Part shown: positions 1 to 12,640 of the stretch, piece after piece
Position numbering within the stretch: the stretch's first letter is position 1
Layout of the letters: each line of letters begins with the position of its first letter
From: Platerodrilus igneus
Lineage: Eukaryota; Arthropoda; Insecta; Coleoptera; Lycidae
Length of the DNA stretch: 64,000 nucleotides
Assembly (NCBI GenBank): GCA_036346225.1
Contig: JARFIW010001104.1
Location: 4,428,001 to 4,492,000 of the forward strand
Direction: 5' to 3'
Made by a program: the position numbers and the translations under genes
The notes under the pieces: model-generated
Seen by the model: the letters and a program-made list of their open reading frames with translations, nothing else
Told to the model about the DNA's origin: nothing
The model's database searches: none

Positions 1-603
1 ATAGCTTTCTCTTTATATTATCAAACTGTTTTTGTACGCAACGTGCAACACTTTAACAAACATAGACCTGTGTTTGTTTCTCAACGGTCTTTTACCAGGA
101 ATCCAATACTTGTTGACAAGCTTTTAAACTCGATGCAAAAAATGTGTTTGCAATGCTAAACTTTTCTAGAAATATTATACATGTACTCGCTTTATTACCC
201 TAAGTTACACAAATAAGTAAATGACGTTTTGAATATGCGTTACTAAATAAATTCACCCTCTTTCATTATCGATTTCATGCTACAAACATAAAAGCTCTCG
301 TATTAACAAATTTACACGCCATTTCATTTTAAAACCTAATTACGTTTTACGAAACTACGTTTCCTACATATTTATGAACCTACGCTTTATGAAATTACAT
401 TTCCTACCTAATTATAACTAATATCTACAGTAAATTTTACAACTACGTACAATTAACCCTAATATTTAATGAAAATTGGTAAATTCTTATCCTATCTTTT
501 GGAAAAACGTCTTAAAGTCTATTTGACCCTTATATACATGAGCTACCTTGCAATAACTAATTATTTGATCCTTCTAACACCTATTATAATCTATAAATCC
601 ACA

Positions 604-604
<1 letters not shown>
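1..604 (-). mobile_element. LTR-like fragment, family Z (truncated at window edge)
   Basis: This stretch resembles 7220-7820 in the same orientation. Both share blocks such as GTTGACAAGCTTTTAAACTC and a CACCCTCTTT..ATTATCGATTT segment, and both end just before a (TA)n array with TCC-ACAG/ATAG-type sequence. The second copy lies upstream of a TATA box and primer-binding-site-like modules on the minus strand, so I read this piece as the 5' end of a minus-strand LTR cut off by the window. It holds no gene. Confidence 0.45.

Positions 605-643
<39 letters not shown>
605..643. repeat. (TA)n microsatellite
   Basis: An uninterrupted TA dinucleotide run lies between the family Z fragment and the family Y LTR that begins at about 644. 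Similar runs abut most LTR copies in the window. Confidence 0.95.
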
Positions 644-646
<3 letters not shown>

Positions 647-2643
647 AGTGGTTTTAAAAGGTTAAATTTAACTATAAACAAAGCAATTTGAAACACTCTG
701 TATAGAGGAAACAACCAGAAATTACGTGCGAAATTTATTTCATTAGTTCAGTTTAATGTAACAAGTATTAACAAAAATTTACAATTAATGAATAAAATTT
801 AGTTAGGTTTGCAAAGAAAATAAATTGTAGAAGCCAATGCAATTAATTTATTAATTTAATTGAGTTTAATTAAACGGTTATTTACGTATAATATGCATAA
901 AAGCATGAAAAATCAATAAGACCAAGGTAAAACGCGTTGCTAACACATAAACAGCCGGTGGATATAAAACACGTTGAAAAGCCAGCTCCTAGAAATGTTG
1001 TGTTAAAACGTCGGTTAATTAAACACCTTCAGGTTTTGTAAATGTTCCTCTTAATTTGTATAGATAACAAGCAAGTTTCAAAGAATATTGGTAAACAACA
1101 GTCGCTAAAGCACATAATTTGGTCCACATGGAGTTGTAGAACGCGGACAGTAATATCGATTCTCTACCACTCAAACAAGGTTAGAAGGAAACATATGCTA
1201 TGCATAAGCAAGGGATAGCGTTAATATAGGCGGGATTTTTAAGACGTCAATGCATATACTATTGGTTGATATCGTTATTTGTACAACAGACAAGCACGGA
1301 GATATTGAATGTTAATTTTTCGGAAAATATCGTAACGACGCGCTAAATTTCGGGGATTTCGAAAACGGTTGAACCAAAATTTTAAGAACGTGTTATTTTA
1401 AATTAGATTTTCATGGTAAGAGTGGCCGGAGAGGTTACAGGTGAAGCATATAAATACTCGATGAATTAGCACGGCTCGCTCTCTTTTAACTTCGTCTCTT
1501 TTAACTTTGTTCTAATAGTATTTACATCGCTTCAAATACGATTTTGTAAGTATAAATAATTTTAAATTATATAGTACAATGTTGGCCTCATAATTTGATG
1601 CGTGAATAAGTGTCGAGTCCAAATTTATTGAGGTGCAACATTGATCTTAAACAAGCTCGTGAAGTGACGTGAAATAATTAAACGTAAATGAAATTGAATT
1701 TAACTAAAAGAAGTGTAATCAATTTGGATTTGGAAATGGGATGCACCGTGAAGGCAGCGCATGCAGCACAACATAAATAATGTTCTTCTACAAATAGCTA
1801 GAGGCGGCCAGCAGAGCAGAGCGAACCAACTTTACCGCAACGTCAACGGAGTGGAGTTCTTCAAGAAATTCCAGGTAACGCTTTAAAATTGTTGTTGTTA
1901 TAAACTATGAAACTATGAAAATTGCGTGACGTGTGAGAGTGAATTTTGAAGGTATTGTGCATTATTTTGCGTATTGAAAATAATACGTATAACTAACTGT
2001 ATTATGGTATTTAAATAGAAATCTAAAGTTATATAAAGCTTATGAACGATCCATCAGGAATTTAAAATTTTTATTGTGACGAGTACATGGGTTTGTTTTT
2101 TTTGTTTGCAGTCAGCGTATGCAGGGTAAAAAGCATACATTATTCATAATTAACTGGGTTATCATGAGCTCACCATACTCCAAAGTTTACGTAAATTTAA
2201 AATAAATTATAAAGAAAGAATAAATAATAAGATATTATTGAGGGCCCATTTACTCCGGGTACATTCCATGTGTTTGATAATTTAAATTAAAATACAGGAC
2301 ATTACAAAATTAGGATTTATTGAGGTGTAACTTGATTACTGAAATGTGGATAATATTGAATTTTAGTTGTAAATAGTGATAAATAAAGATTGTATAATTG
2401 TTGTATTTTGTGATTTTTTTAGAGTGTGCGTGAACGATGCAGAGCATAATAGTGAATCTAGGTATCTAAGAGGAGGCCCAACTGAGCTAGCCGGGGAACT
2501 GAAAAAGAATTAAGGTGAAGAAGAGAGAGGAATCTGGGTAAGAGATTAATTTTTTTTATTAAATTTTTATTTTTGGTGAAATTTTCGATTTTTATATAAA
2601 TTAATTTTCGAATCTACTGAGATTCCTGAGGGCAAACATGGCA
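644..2643 (+). mobile_element. LTR of Gypsy-like family Y, copy 1 (about 2.0 kb)
   Basis: The element starts TGTAGTGGTTTTAAAAGG and ends CATGGCA, with (TA)n directly on both sides. Minus-strand relatives lie at 7855-9872 and 26013-28080. The copy at 28080 has the same first 18 bases. Shared internal landmarks are a TATA box (1449-1455), an exon-like block at about 1800-1872 ending CCAG|GTAACG, and a second block at about 2420-2537 ending TCTGG|GTAAGA. The copy at 26 kb continues into a primer-binding-site-like module, which is why I call these LTRs. I see no internal gag or pol here, so it is a solo LTR or a fragment. Being an LTR is inferred; the repeat family itself is seen. Confidence 0.6.
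1449..1500 (+). promoter_or_regulatory. TATA promoter inside LTR family Y
   Basis: TATAAAT at 1449-1455 is followed about 30 bases later by a pyrimidine-rich CTCGCTCTCTTTTAAC segment. The same arrangement occurs on the minus strand near 27200-27265. This probably marks the start of the retroelement transcript. Confidence 0.5.
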
Positions 2644-2992
2644 ATATATATATATATATATAATATATGTGTGTGTGTGTATGTGCGAGTGTGTGCGCGC
2701 GCGTGCGCGTGTGCGCGTGCGTGTGCGTGTGCGTGCGTGCGTGCGTGAGTGCGTTCGTGCGTGCGTGCGTGTGTGTATAAATGCTAAATTATACGTATTA
2801 AATGTTTTACAAATATCCTGTGTGCGTGTGCGTGTGCGTGTGCGTGCGCGTGTGCGTGTGCATGCGTGTGTGGGTGCGTGCGCGCGTGCGCGCGCGCGCG
2901 TGTGTGTGGGTGGGTGCGTGCGTACTTGCGTGCGTGCGTGCGTGTGTGTATAAATGCTAAACTATATATATTACATGTTTTACAAATATCCA
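2644..2992. repeat. (TA)n plus duplicated GT/GC alternating purine-pyrimidine repeat
   Basis: A short TA run (2644-2661) leads into TGTGCGTGCGTGCG-type sequence. About 174 bp is duplicated in tandem: the GT/GC tract followed by TATAAATGCTAAA..TATT..ATGTTTTACAAATATCC ends at 2818 and again at 2992. The Cys/Arg/Val reading frames it creates are artefacts of the repeat. Confidence 0.85.
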
Positions 2993-3326
2993 AATAACTG
3001 ATAGAGTATTATTAGAAATTCCAAATTGCTTTTTGGAAGCAAAACACCATAACTCAAGACGAAGTTCAAGAGCAGTTGCCAAATAACAAAGTGCTGAGAA
3101 ATGTTGCGAAGTTAGAAGCTTTGATTAAAGCAGGGGAAATAGATATATCGTATTTTTAAATACCCTGTAACCATAACGCAACGCTTACCTTCTTCGGGAA
3201 TATAGTAACTGCTAGATAAGATTATAAAATTTTAACATGCTTAGAACTCTTATCAACAGGCCTTGAATCCTTCCTCATTGATGTGATACTGCTCTAATTT
3301 TACAATATTGTGGAAATACCATTAGT
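2993..3326. other. No recognisable gene
   Basis: AT-rich sequence between the GT/GC repeat and a retroelement 3' end. I see no conserved coding frame. Confidence 0.5.
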
Positions 3327-3430
3327 AGGCTGTGGGAATTTCAGGGAAAGGTGTTGGTTAGCTCAGAAGAGAAAATAATGGAGGTACGCGTCCAACCAGT
3401 TCTAGCACTAAAGACCTAAAGACGACCATT
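3327..3430 (+). mobile_element. RTE-like non-LTR element, 3'-end fragment
   Basis: The sequence GGGAATTTCAGGGAAAGG..AGCTCAGAA..GGAGGTACGCGTCCAACCAGTTCTAG matches the C-terminal and 3' UTR end of the element family seen at 12533-12625 (+) and, on the other strand, at 15349 and 19690. Only the terminal 100 bases are present, as expected for 5'-truncated insertions. Confidence 0.7.
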
Positions 3431-5280
3431 AGTCTAACGAACTCTATAGAAGTATTTTTAAAACAAAAAACTCTTAGTGCAAGAAACCTGTCTAATACCA
3501 ATCCGGCCTTAACGATCATCAAACGCCACTGTGGGTCTCTTGCATCTATCCATCCATAATAATTCGTCAATGTATTTTTTCAAGTTATTAACAAGGTATA
3601 ACTTGAAAAATACTTTCGTATCTAAGAGTGGGTATTACCAATGTTACACATCTTCACTAGTAATTATATTTCCATAGTAAAAAAATACGAAATAAATAAT
3701 CATCACCAGTTGAAGTCGAAGTTCAAGAATATGTTGTTTGAACCCACTGACCACTAATATTAGTTCAAAACAAGAAATTTGCATAACAGTTATAGTGGGT
3801 TTTCCTCTACGCTTTTTTTCTGACATTTAAATGTTTTTAAATTTAAACAATTCTTCTTAACCGCTAATTAATTTAAACACCACAACGCATTGATGTTATT
3901 AAAGTATTTATAACATTTATACTATTTTTAAACTGACTTCCGTTGTTGATGTCCTAACCTGCATGACTGACACTTTTTATATTATGCGGTTTCCTCCTCA
4001 ATATATTTTATATTAAGTAGGAAGTGGAATATTTTTGTTGGCAATATCCGACCTTTACACATACTATTGGTGCAATCGCTATCAGATTATATTTCCCGAA
4101 AATGAATAATCTTCTAAACGATTTTTTTCTTATCTAATCTTCAATACAAATAACCTTTATTTTATACCAGTCATAAAAAACATGGATTTTCGTAACTTTT
4201 TGCTACTTAGAAATTCATGAATGAAAAATCATGCGTAATTTATGATAATGACAATAGTAAAATTTTATTTTTATTCGACTATAGCATTCGAATCCTTTGT
4301 TTATTTTGAAATGAATTATTTCCTTGTTTTTACTTCAAAAAACCTAAAATATCTTTTTCCGTGCATGCTGGAACGTGTGTCTTGCTTTCTAAATTGACTC
4401 CTACTCATTTGTTGCAACAAACATTTTCTGTCTTTTTGAAAATGTTGCTCATGCATTTTGAGCAAAAATTGAGTTTAACAATCGACTTCCAAACTAAATT
4501 AACCCAAAAAAAGTCACTTTTCCGAATGTTTATTGCATGTCGCCAATCGATACTCCGAAATTAACACAATGTTAACTGGATTTTGGTGTTTTGGACATTT
4601 TTACGTCACTTAGGGCAAATTCAATGACACAACCTGATTTGTGGCTCACAAAAATACTAGCAACTTACTTTTCCAAGCGCAAAACCCTACGAATGGGAAA
4701 TTCTGTCCACACAAAGCTGTTTGCACGAACCTCTTAGATCTACTACCAAGTCATTTTTCCACAATCTGTTAACTGATTACAAGCCTGTAAGAATCTTGCA
4801 ATAAAAAACACAAAAAAAGTAAATATATTTTTGAATCGTAAGATGTATTAAGGTCGTTATTTATGTCACAATATTCAAAACATATTGCTAATACGGGATC
4901 TTGCCAAGCATACATTCTTTCTCGATAAATCTTCATTTATTCTCATTTTTCAATTTTTAAAAGTACATGTATCTCTACAGGAAACAGCCAATTTTCAAAA
5001 ATATTTTTAGGTTGGATGTAGATCATAAAGGATAGTCAGCTAATTAAAAAAAAACGATAAATTGTGTATCAACTTATGACTAACTGACTGACTCCGTCTC
5101 GTGAAGAACAGGAATAGCTCTGGTAAATGAGAGATCAAGTTATAGAATTTTGTTTAGTGATAGCTATTTTTTTTCAATTAATGCTATTTTTGAATTCATA
5201 TTGGTATTTAAGCCTGTGCTATTTTTGGAGATGAACATAATACACTACAATACTTGCCTAAAATTGCATGTAGCACAAAC
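3431..5280. other. Long stretch with no recognisable gene
   Basis: AT-rich sequence with only short, unsupported frames. It could be the internal region of the minus-strand LTR element whose primer-site-like modules lie at 5281-5420, but I recognise no gag or pol motif. Confidence 0.4.
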
Positions 5281-5420
5281 TGTAAACCATCTGGATTAAA
5301 TCCCCACGCTTGGGTCGCCATAATTGCTACGAGCTCCTTCTGGAACAAGTCGGTTAATTCGTGCCCCACACTTTGGGCGTCATAATTGCCGTGTAGGTCC
5401 TTCTGAAAAGTCTCTCTAAA
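5281..5420 (-). repeat. Tandem primer-binding-site-like modules, family Z
   Basis: On the minus strand CAATTATGACGCCCAAAGTG followed by TGGGGCACGAATT recurs about 70 bp downstream as CAATTATGGCGACCCAAGCG followed by TGGGGATTT. TGGCGCCCAA-type sequence just inside an LTR is the usual primer-binding site of many Gypsy elements. Two modules in a row, instead of one, also occur in the element at 34490-34700. Confidence 0.5.
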
Positions 5421-7817
5421 ATTTGTATTGTTACAAATGATGTACACCTACTGTGGAAATCAAATTCTACCACCTAGACTTGCACTACATATCACTTTAT
5501 AGTAATTCCCGGATGCCAAAACCTCCTGCTTTTGGCTCAGCATCCTCAGGGATATTCGCCACGGTTGCTCACTTGCTATCTGAAAATAACATCCTAATAT
5601 TCAAAAAATCAATAAAATTTGACTGCGACAAGTACATCACGCTTTATTGGAACATTATTTGGCAATTCAAAAATTTTAGTCTTACATTCTTCATACACCT
5701 TGGATGTTTAGCAAATATTACCAATTATTAAATGAAGTCATTTTAAATAAAATAATTTAAAAATTTATCAATTTACATCGATCATTAAATAAAAGTAACT
5801 GGGCTTATCCCTAAACTTTACTTTAAACCCCAGATCTATTACGAACTTACAGTAAAAACCTATCTGCACCTATGTGCTAATTACTGCACTAAAAAATTAC
5901 CAAAAACTTCTTTACTTTGTACAAAAGTCAATATTACACCTTCATTTTATAATACCAAATAGTGCATAAATATGTTTTCATACAACCCCTTCTTAAAGTA
6001 AAATTGTCATTAAAAATATTTTAATAATACAACAAAATCCACAAAAATCGCCAAATTGTCATAATCACCAACAAAATCACACTATTCAAAAGTTTTAAAT
6101 GGCTGAATTACCTAGATTAAGCATCACCAGCTCTCTACGTTGAAATCATCTCCGATGTGGTCATCCCTCTAGACTGCTGGTTCAAGAATTGCTCCAAGTG
6201 GTCTCTCACCATCAGGAACTGCACGCCTCCACTCGGATTTCTCAACTGCTAATGCACGGTACTTACATGCTCCCGTACATCTGCTACTGGTTCATCAACA
6301 TATTCGACTTCTCCCAGTGCACACCAAGCGCTTCCAACCATATGTAGTAAAAAGGTATACTTACTTCTCTACTAGCTTCGGTTATCAACTGTATTTTAAA
6401 TATTCACAATTGCAATATTACCGTTGCACCAACTTGTGCATCTTAATTGTAATAAAACGAATTTAAACTCACTTATACGCATTTACTATTAAGCTTGGTT
6501 GAAGATCTACAGGGGAAGAAAGAGAACCGTAACTGCCTCGTCGTTGTTTATATAACTTCCGAATTCCACCCCTGAATCATTACACGCTATACCCCAAGCA
6601 CACTCTTCTCGGTAAACTTCTCAACCGTTTCCAACCGTTTCAAAAAACTGAGAATTTCCTTGTCAACAAGTATTTTAGTTCGAACACCTCATCAAGAATA
6701 TCTAACGGCTGTCACTTTCTACGAAATCGTCCGGCAACTAACTTTCGCCCAAACACTAAAACATGTCTCTTTCACACGCGCACATCCGACCGCCTCAGTC
6801 CAACTTGTATTCAAACTATACTGTTCCTTGTCTTGTATGTTTTCCCAGTTTTCAACGTTCGTTATCGATTTTTGTGTACCCTTGTCTTACTTGTGTATTA
6901 TGTTACTTTACCTTTATCCCCGCTTATTTACAAGTCTTATTCCAACCAACCAGTCTACATTAAGGTCTTTCTTGCTCTTATACATGCAGTCTAATCGTCA
7001 GACTTTGTCTATAGCCTTTATAATACTTTCTATTACCCTCTTTAATAAATATCTTATGCAAACACGTAGCATCTTCTTCGTACTTATTTACTTTTAAAAA
7101 TCTCTTTGTCTTACAGACGTTACAAAGTCAATGACAACTAACCATATGATGTTTTCCATTCTTTGCTATTTCATTATAAACACTGCCTTTCCTTTTTATA
7201 TTATCGATCCATGTTTATACTTGTAGTATTAACGTCTTATTTACCGTAAACCAGCTGTTTGTTTTTAAACTATCTTTTACCACGAATCCTAACGTCTGTT
7301 GACAAGCTTTTAAACTCAATACCAAAAACTTGTTTACCAAGCTAAACTTTAACTGGAAATATCTTGTTTTTAAAACGCTCCCTAATGGTTAACGTGTTTC
7401 TTGACTACACTTTCATATTTACAATGCTAAAACCTTTAAAATTATCAATGTTGCAACATTATATTACTATAAACTACGTTATATGCACTAACAAAATTAA
7501 TTACACTTTGAATATTTGGTACATAAAAATGCACCCTCTTTAATTATCGATTTTTATGCTCTACTATCACTATCTTTCCATGCTACTTCTATGTTTATAC
7601 ACACGTACTTGTGCTTCTTATCTCTAAATAACCGTGATTAATCTCTACCCTAATACTAACATAAAGTAAAATTAATCGCAAAGCTTATTTTAACCAATAA
7701 ATACCTACGTTCTAGGTTTAAAATATTTTAAATAATTTCTGGACTGCTAAATACATGATGTACCAAATGTTTTACTTGGCTATCTCCCATCATTTCTAAC
7801 CTAAAAATCCATAGATT

Positions 7818-7820
<3 letters not shown>
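5421..7820 (-). mobile_element. LTR-like region, family Z (minus strand)
   Basis: The region is bounded on the right by a (TA)n array and on the left by primer-site-like modules. Its right part (7220-7820) repeats the sequence at window positions 1-604. A minus-strand TATA box (TTTATATA at 6547-6554) precedes a pyrimidine-rich CTCTTTCTTCC segment, the same layout as in families X and Y. A CTAG|GTAATT donor-like site lies near 6110 on the minus strand. The short open frames at 6660-7097 have no recognisable motif. The length of about 2.4 kb and the LTR nature are inferred. Confidence 0.45.

Positions 7821-7854
<34 letters not shown>
7821..7854. repeat. (TA)n microsatellite
   Basis: An uninterrupted TA run sits exactly between the start of the family Z LTR-like region and the end of a family Y LTR. 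Confidence 0.95.
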
Positions 7855-7856
<2 letters not shown>

Positions 7857-9869
7857 CCGTGGAACTTGAGTAAATCCTTCTTACCAACCATAAATATTTT
7901 CGAAAATTTTATATATTTTTTAAAACTCGAAAATTCAAAAATTAAATAATACAAAAAAAATATCCTTACCCGTTTTCCTCTCTTCCTCGGTTGAATGGGC
8001 TTCTTCAACTGCTTCCGGCTAACTCATTTGGATCTCCTTTTGGATATCTATATTCACTCATATTCTATAATTCACGCACACTCCCAATAAAACCACAAAA
8101 TACAACCAACATACAATCTTTTATTTATTCCTAATTACAAATGCAACTCAACACTGTCCATATTTTATTGTACACGTTACACTTTAGTAACTCTTATTTT
8201 GTAACGTCCTGTATTTACCTTTTCAAATCATGAAACACATAAAATATTCTCGGAGTAAATGGACCTTGGATAATACCTTCTCTAAAATTCCTTCTTTATA
8301 ATTTATTTATTTATTTTAATAATCTGTAAACTGTGGGGTATGGTAAGCTCATAATACCCAACTAATTCTGCATAATGTATGCCCTTCTACTGTGCATACT
8401 CTTAAAATACAAAAAAACAAAAGCCATGTACTCTTCACAGAAATTTTCACGTTCTGATGGAACGTTTAAAAGCTTTCTAGACACCTTCAATTTTTAGTTG
8501 AATACCGTAATAAAGTGCTTTACACATATTCAGTTCAATAAGTAAATAATTCACACTACCTTGAAAAACACTCTCAAACGCCACCCCAATATTTACAGTT
8601 TATAGAAATCACAAATTTAAATCGTTACCTGGAACTTGTGGAAGATCTCCGCTCTCGTAGATGATACCATGTAATTTTCTATCTGGACTGCAGGTCGTTT
8701 CTCTCTATTTCTAGACGAACCCTATCCACGTTGATCCGCCAAGGCCGCCTTCTAGGTGTAACCAAATTCCAAATTTCATCTCAATTATACTTCGTTCACA
8801 GTAAGCTACGTTACTTAATGTCCCGACACGTGTTGATTAAAATTATAGGTAATACCTCAATAAAAAAATTTTACTCTCGGCACACTAACCGCGTTTTTAA
8901 TTTAATTAAGAGGCTACCGCTAAGCAAACAATTCAAATGATTTTGTAATACTTACACTCGTGTTAACTTTCATACGTGCTTTTGGGACGATCGAAATAAT
9001 AAGGGCTTTAATAATATTCTCCTTAACTATTTATATCTTTTTAATGTAATCTCTCCTGGCGACAGTTATCCGAAACCTCCTGCTCACACAACACATTCTC
9101 ACAATTTTGCACTTAACCCCATTTTCAAATCCGCGAATTTCAGTACCTCCTTATAATAATTCTAGAAAATTATGCTACACTATCCTCGTGTTTATACTAA
9201 GTCAAACTTACATATCGTCCAATCGTAGCTCTAATGACGTTTCACAAATCCCTCCTATACTATTGTGGTCTCGTCCTTATACGTTTTCTACGTCCCTTTC
9301 TAACCTGGTTTGAGTGGTAGAAAATCAATATTTCAATCTATATGCTATTTAAACCCACGTGGACTTTCTACGTGAGTTAAATAACCCCTCATCTAGCATT
9401 TCTTGCGAATATAAGCTACGGCTTACCCAATATTCTCTGTAACCGTTTATTATCTACAAATTAAACAGAACTTGACATTTAAAAATACGCAGGTGTTCAA
9501 TCGTAACACGAACGTTTTAAATACATTTCTCGGAGTTGTATTTCAGCGTATTTTAATCCCACCGATTTATTTGTCTGTTAGCAACGCGTTTCGCCTTGGT
9601 ATAATTGACCTTTCCACTTTTTATGCATATTATACACCATAATCGTTTAATTAAATACAAATTAATTAATAAATTAATGACATTGGCTTCTACCATTTAA
9701 TTTCTTTGCAAACCTACTTAAATTTCATTAATTATTTATAAAATTTCGTTAATACTTGATACTTAAAAATGAATTAACTAATATAAATTTCGCACGTAAT
9801 TACTGGTTGTTCCGTTATACAGGGTGTTTTGAAATTGTTTCTTTTATATTTATTTTTGATCTTTTAAAA

Positions 9870-9872
<3 letters not shown>
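7855..9872 (-). mobile_element. LTR of Gypsy-like family Y, copy 2
   Basis: This is a diverged minus-strand relative of 644-2643 with (TA)n on both sides. Read on the minus strand it begins TTGGTTTTAAAAGATC, carries the ACAACCAGTAATTACGTGCG block near its start, an exon-like block ending CCAG|GTAACG near 8630, another ending GGTAAGG near 7970, and ends TTCCACGGCAA. A possible TATA box (TATAAATAG) lies near 9030 on the minus strand. No protein domain is visible. Confidence 0.55.

Positions 9873-9908
<36 letters not shown>
9873..9908. repeat. (TA)n microsatellite
   Basis: A TA run adjoins the first base of the family Y copy 2 LTR. Confidence 0.95.
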
Positions 9909-9910
<2 letters not shown>

Positions 9911-11190
9911 ATCTTACGGACCTGATAATTAATGTAATAATACTGATGGAAAATCGTTTAGAGGTAAAGGCGTCCTGTAGAATACTAATTAGTGAATAGT
10001 CATTTATTAAACATCTCAGCGTTTCGGATTATATAAATCCTTAAACGTGAGCTAAAAATTGTAATTAACAAAAGAGGTTGCTACGTTATGCAGCGTACGG
10101 GTCAGATAGAAATACCGGACTAACTACCAATGCGCAAAGGGGAGGATTCCTAGCAACACAAAAAATACATCGCCAACGATTTTCTATTTACAATAAAAAG
10201 AAGAATAAAGATTTATGTTTAAACATCAAAAAAATTAAATAAAGTTACTATTAAAAGAAAGCAATTTTACTCTATGGACAAATTTAATAATTGTTCTATG
10301 AAGTGCGCATTTCGTAGCTAACATGCAGTAAATCTAACCAGTAAAAGAATAATGCTGATACTTTGGTATAAGCAGATGGGTTAAGTAAAAAAAAAAGAAT
10401 TAAATTTAGAAACCTTTCTAGTAAGGATTTTACCATAAGAAACATTAGCGTTTCAAAGTGGATTTTAAAAAAGACGTGTTTTGTTCGTCAGCACGATGCA
10501 AATTGGGTTTATCCCTCAGTATGTTAAAAAAAACAAATCACATACAGGTATCGGGATACTAATCTTGCCATCCATCGGAATCGGATCAACACAGCATCGT
10601 CGCGGTAGTCAGCAACAACCATGCTGCTACCGTAAGGGCAACAGCGGTTGATCTATGTCAAAGAATAATCGGGCCTACATAACAAGCAATTTGGCCTCTA
10701 GCTAAGAGCTAAAAAGATAGTCTTACTAATATTAATAACGCAGGAGAACTCACCGATGCAGTCAAGATCTACACTTCTTATAAAAAAAGTGCATCGATCT
10801 TGAAGTAGTTTCTAAATAGAAAATACATATAAGGATGAACTGCAGAATCAAATTGAAAATGTTTAAATAACAAGAATTCGAGCTTCGATCCTCGCGTATT
10901 CAACATACCAAAAAGGAGATTAGAAAACCCTACTCAAGCTTTATCAAATAATAGAATACACTATTTCAACGAGTCTTTCGGTCGTAGCAGTATAAGGATT
11001 AATTTTACGCTATAGTAATGTGTAGCCCGTTTACGGATACTCAAAGCAAGGTACCAACTATAGAATTTATAGCGTAAACTCATCGTCTTAGAGTTGATAG
11101 ATTGAAATTGAAAATTATTTGCAAGCGTATTTATTATAAACATGTAAAATATATAGGATGTTATTGACGTATGGAAGAGTAGCAACGGAA
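9909..11190. other. No recognisable gene
   Basis: Unique-looking AT-rich sequence. The short frames have no motif that I recognise. Confidence 0.45.
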
Positions 11191-11195
11191 TCGAT

Positions 11196-12640
11196 GTGAT
11201 TTTTAATTCATCGGCCGTAATTGTACGTCACAAGGTACAAACTAAGGTGAAAATAGGAAAGGTACTAGTATGTAAAGGAGGGATAAATGAGTCAAAAACC
11301 AGAATTCAAATGGGAAGCGAGAATTTACAAGAGGTTAAGAATTTCTGCCACTATAAAGTCAAACAACGCAAGATGGGAAAAGTGCAATTGATATAAAACA
11401 AAGATTGGCACAAGGTCGTGCTGCATTTAATATTAAAAGGCCATTACTATGTTTAAAAGCAACAAATATGGAAACAAGGAAAAATTGTTAAAAGCATAGG
11501 CGTAAGTCTCAGCACTGTACTTCTGTGAAACATGGACAGTAGTAGAACCCGACAGAAAAAAATTGAAGCTTTTGTAATGTTGTGCTACAGACGTATGATG
11601 AAGATATAATGGTCAGACAAAGTTAAGAATAAAGAGCTTCTAGAAATGGTAGGACGAAAAAGAAATAGTGGAAAATAGTAAAAAATAGGAAGAATGGCAA
11701 GATATATACTAAGGCGTGAGGGAATGGTGCGGAACATATTAGACGTAGAAAAGGAAAAAAGGGAGATAGAATTAAACCTAGATTAGACTATTACACACAG
11801 ATAGTGAAAGATGTAGGTTATAAGAATTTCAGAGAAAGGTTTAGGTTTCGTCAGGATATAATACGCGTCTAGCCTGTTCCAGGACAGAAAACCCAATTAT
11901 AAAAAGTAATTGTATTTAAACCTGATGATTATCGTAAACAACTACAAGTGTTGCTTTTGCAATGTGCTCAACAAATGTTGATTATGCGAACGGAGTAATT
12001 GGAAAACTATTGATTCGGCAAGTGCGTAAGTGGTGGCGATTTTGGTAGCCGTCAGGTCCCTAAACCACTTTCGCGTACCACTAAATATCAGTGAAATAGG
12101 GCATACTTTTAGAAAACAATAGCAGGGGAAAAGTGCAAAGGATATACAAAAAAGACCGTGCTTTATTTTAACATGAAAAAGCAACTACCATGTTCGAAGA
12201 CAACAAACATAGAAACAAGAAGGAGTTTGCTGTAAGCTTATGCGGTTGTGAAACGTGGACAGTAGGAGAAGAAGGCAGGAAAAAGAACAAGCATTTGAAA
12301 TGTGGTGCTAGAGACGTATGATGAAGATATCATGGACAGACAAAGTTAAGAACAAAGACGTACTAGAAATTATAGGGGAAGAAGAAGTATGTGAAAAACA
12401 GTAAAAATATGAGAGGTAGGATGATAGGACACAAGATGGAATAGCGCAGCATCAGTTAGAAACTGTAGAAAGGAAACAAGAGAGGCCGATGTGGATTTAA
12501 ATGAAACCTTTGCCTGCAGATAGTGAGGGATGTAGGCTCTGGGAATTTCAGGGAAATGTGTAGGTTAGCTCAGAATAGAAAACAGTGGAGGTACGCGTCA
12601 AACTAGTTCTAGGACTGAAGACTTAATGATGATATTAATC
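11196..12640 (+). mobile_element. RTE-like non-LTR composite (fragment, spacer, fragment)
   Basis: Two decayed pieces of the same reverse-transcriptase C-terminal region lie in tandem. The first (about 11196-11900) encodes recognisable VLVCKGG and SKTRIQ motifs, then an ALYG/CE-W-like stretch with stops and frameshifts. The second (about 12110-12640) repeats the later part and ends in the family 3' end with CTAG and a short ATGATGAT-like tail. Between them (about 11905-12110) is the spacer module also seen, reversed, at 15836-16380 and 20205-21035. No intact frame remains. Confidence 0.7.

Noticed and set aside
2669..2993. Cys/Arg/Val- and His/Ala-rich frames
   Set aside because: They are direct translations of the GT/GC microsatellite.
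6660..7097. 145-codon plus-strand hydrophobic frame
   Set aside because: No recognisable motif; it lies antisense in an LTR-like region and has no promoter or paralog.
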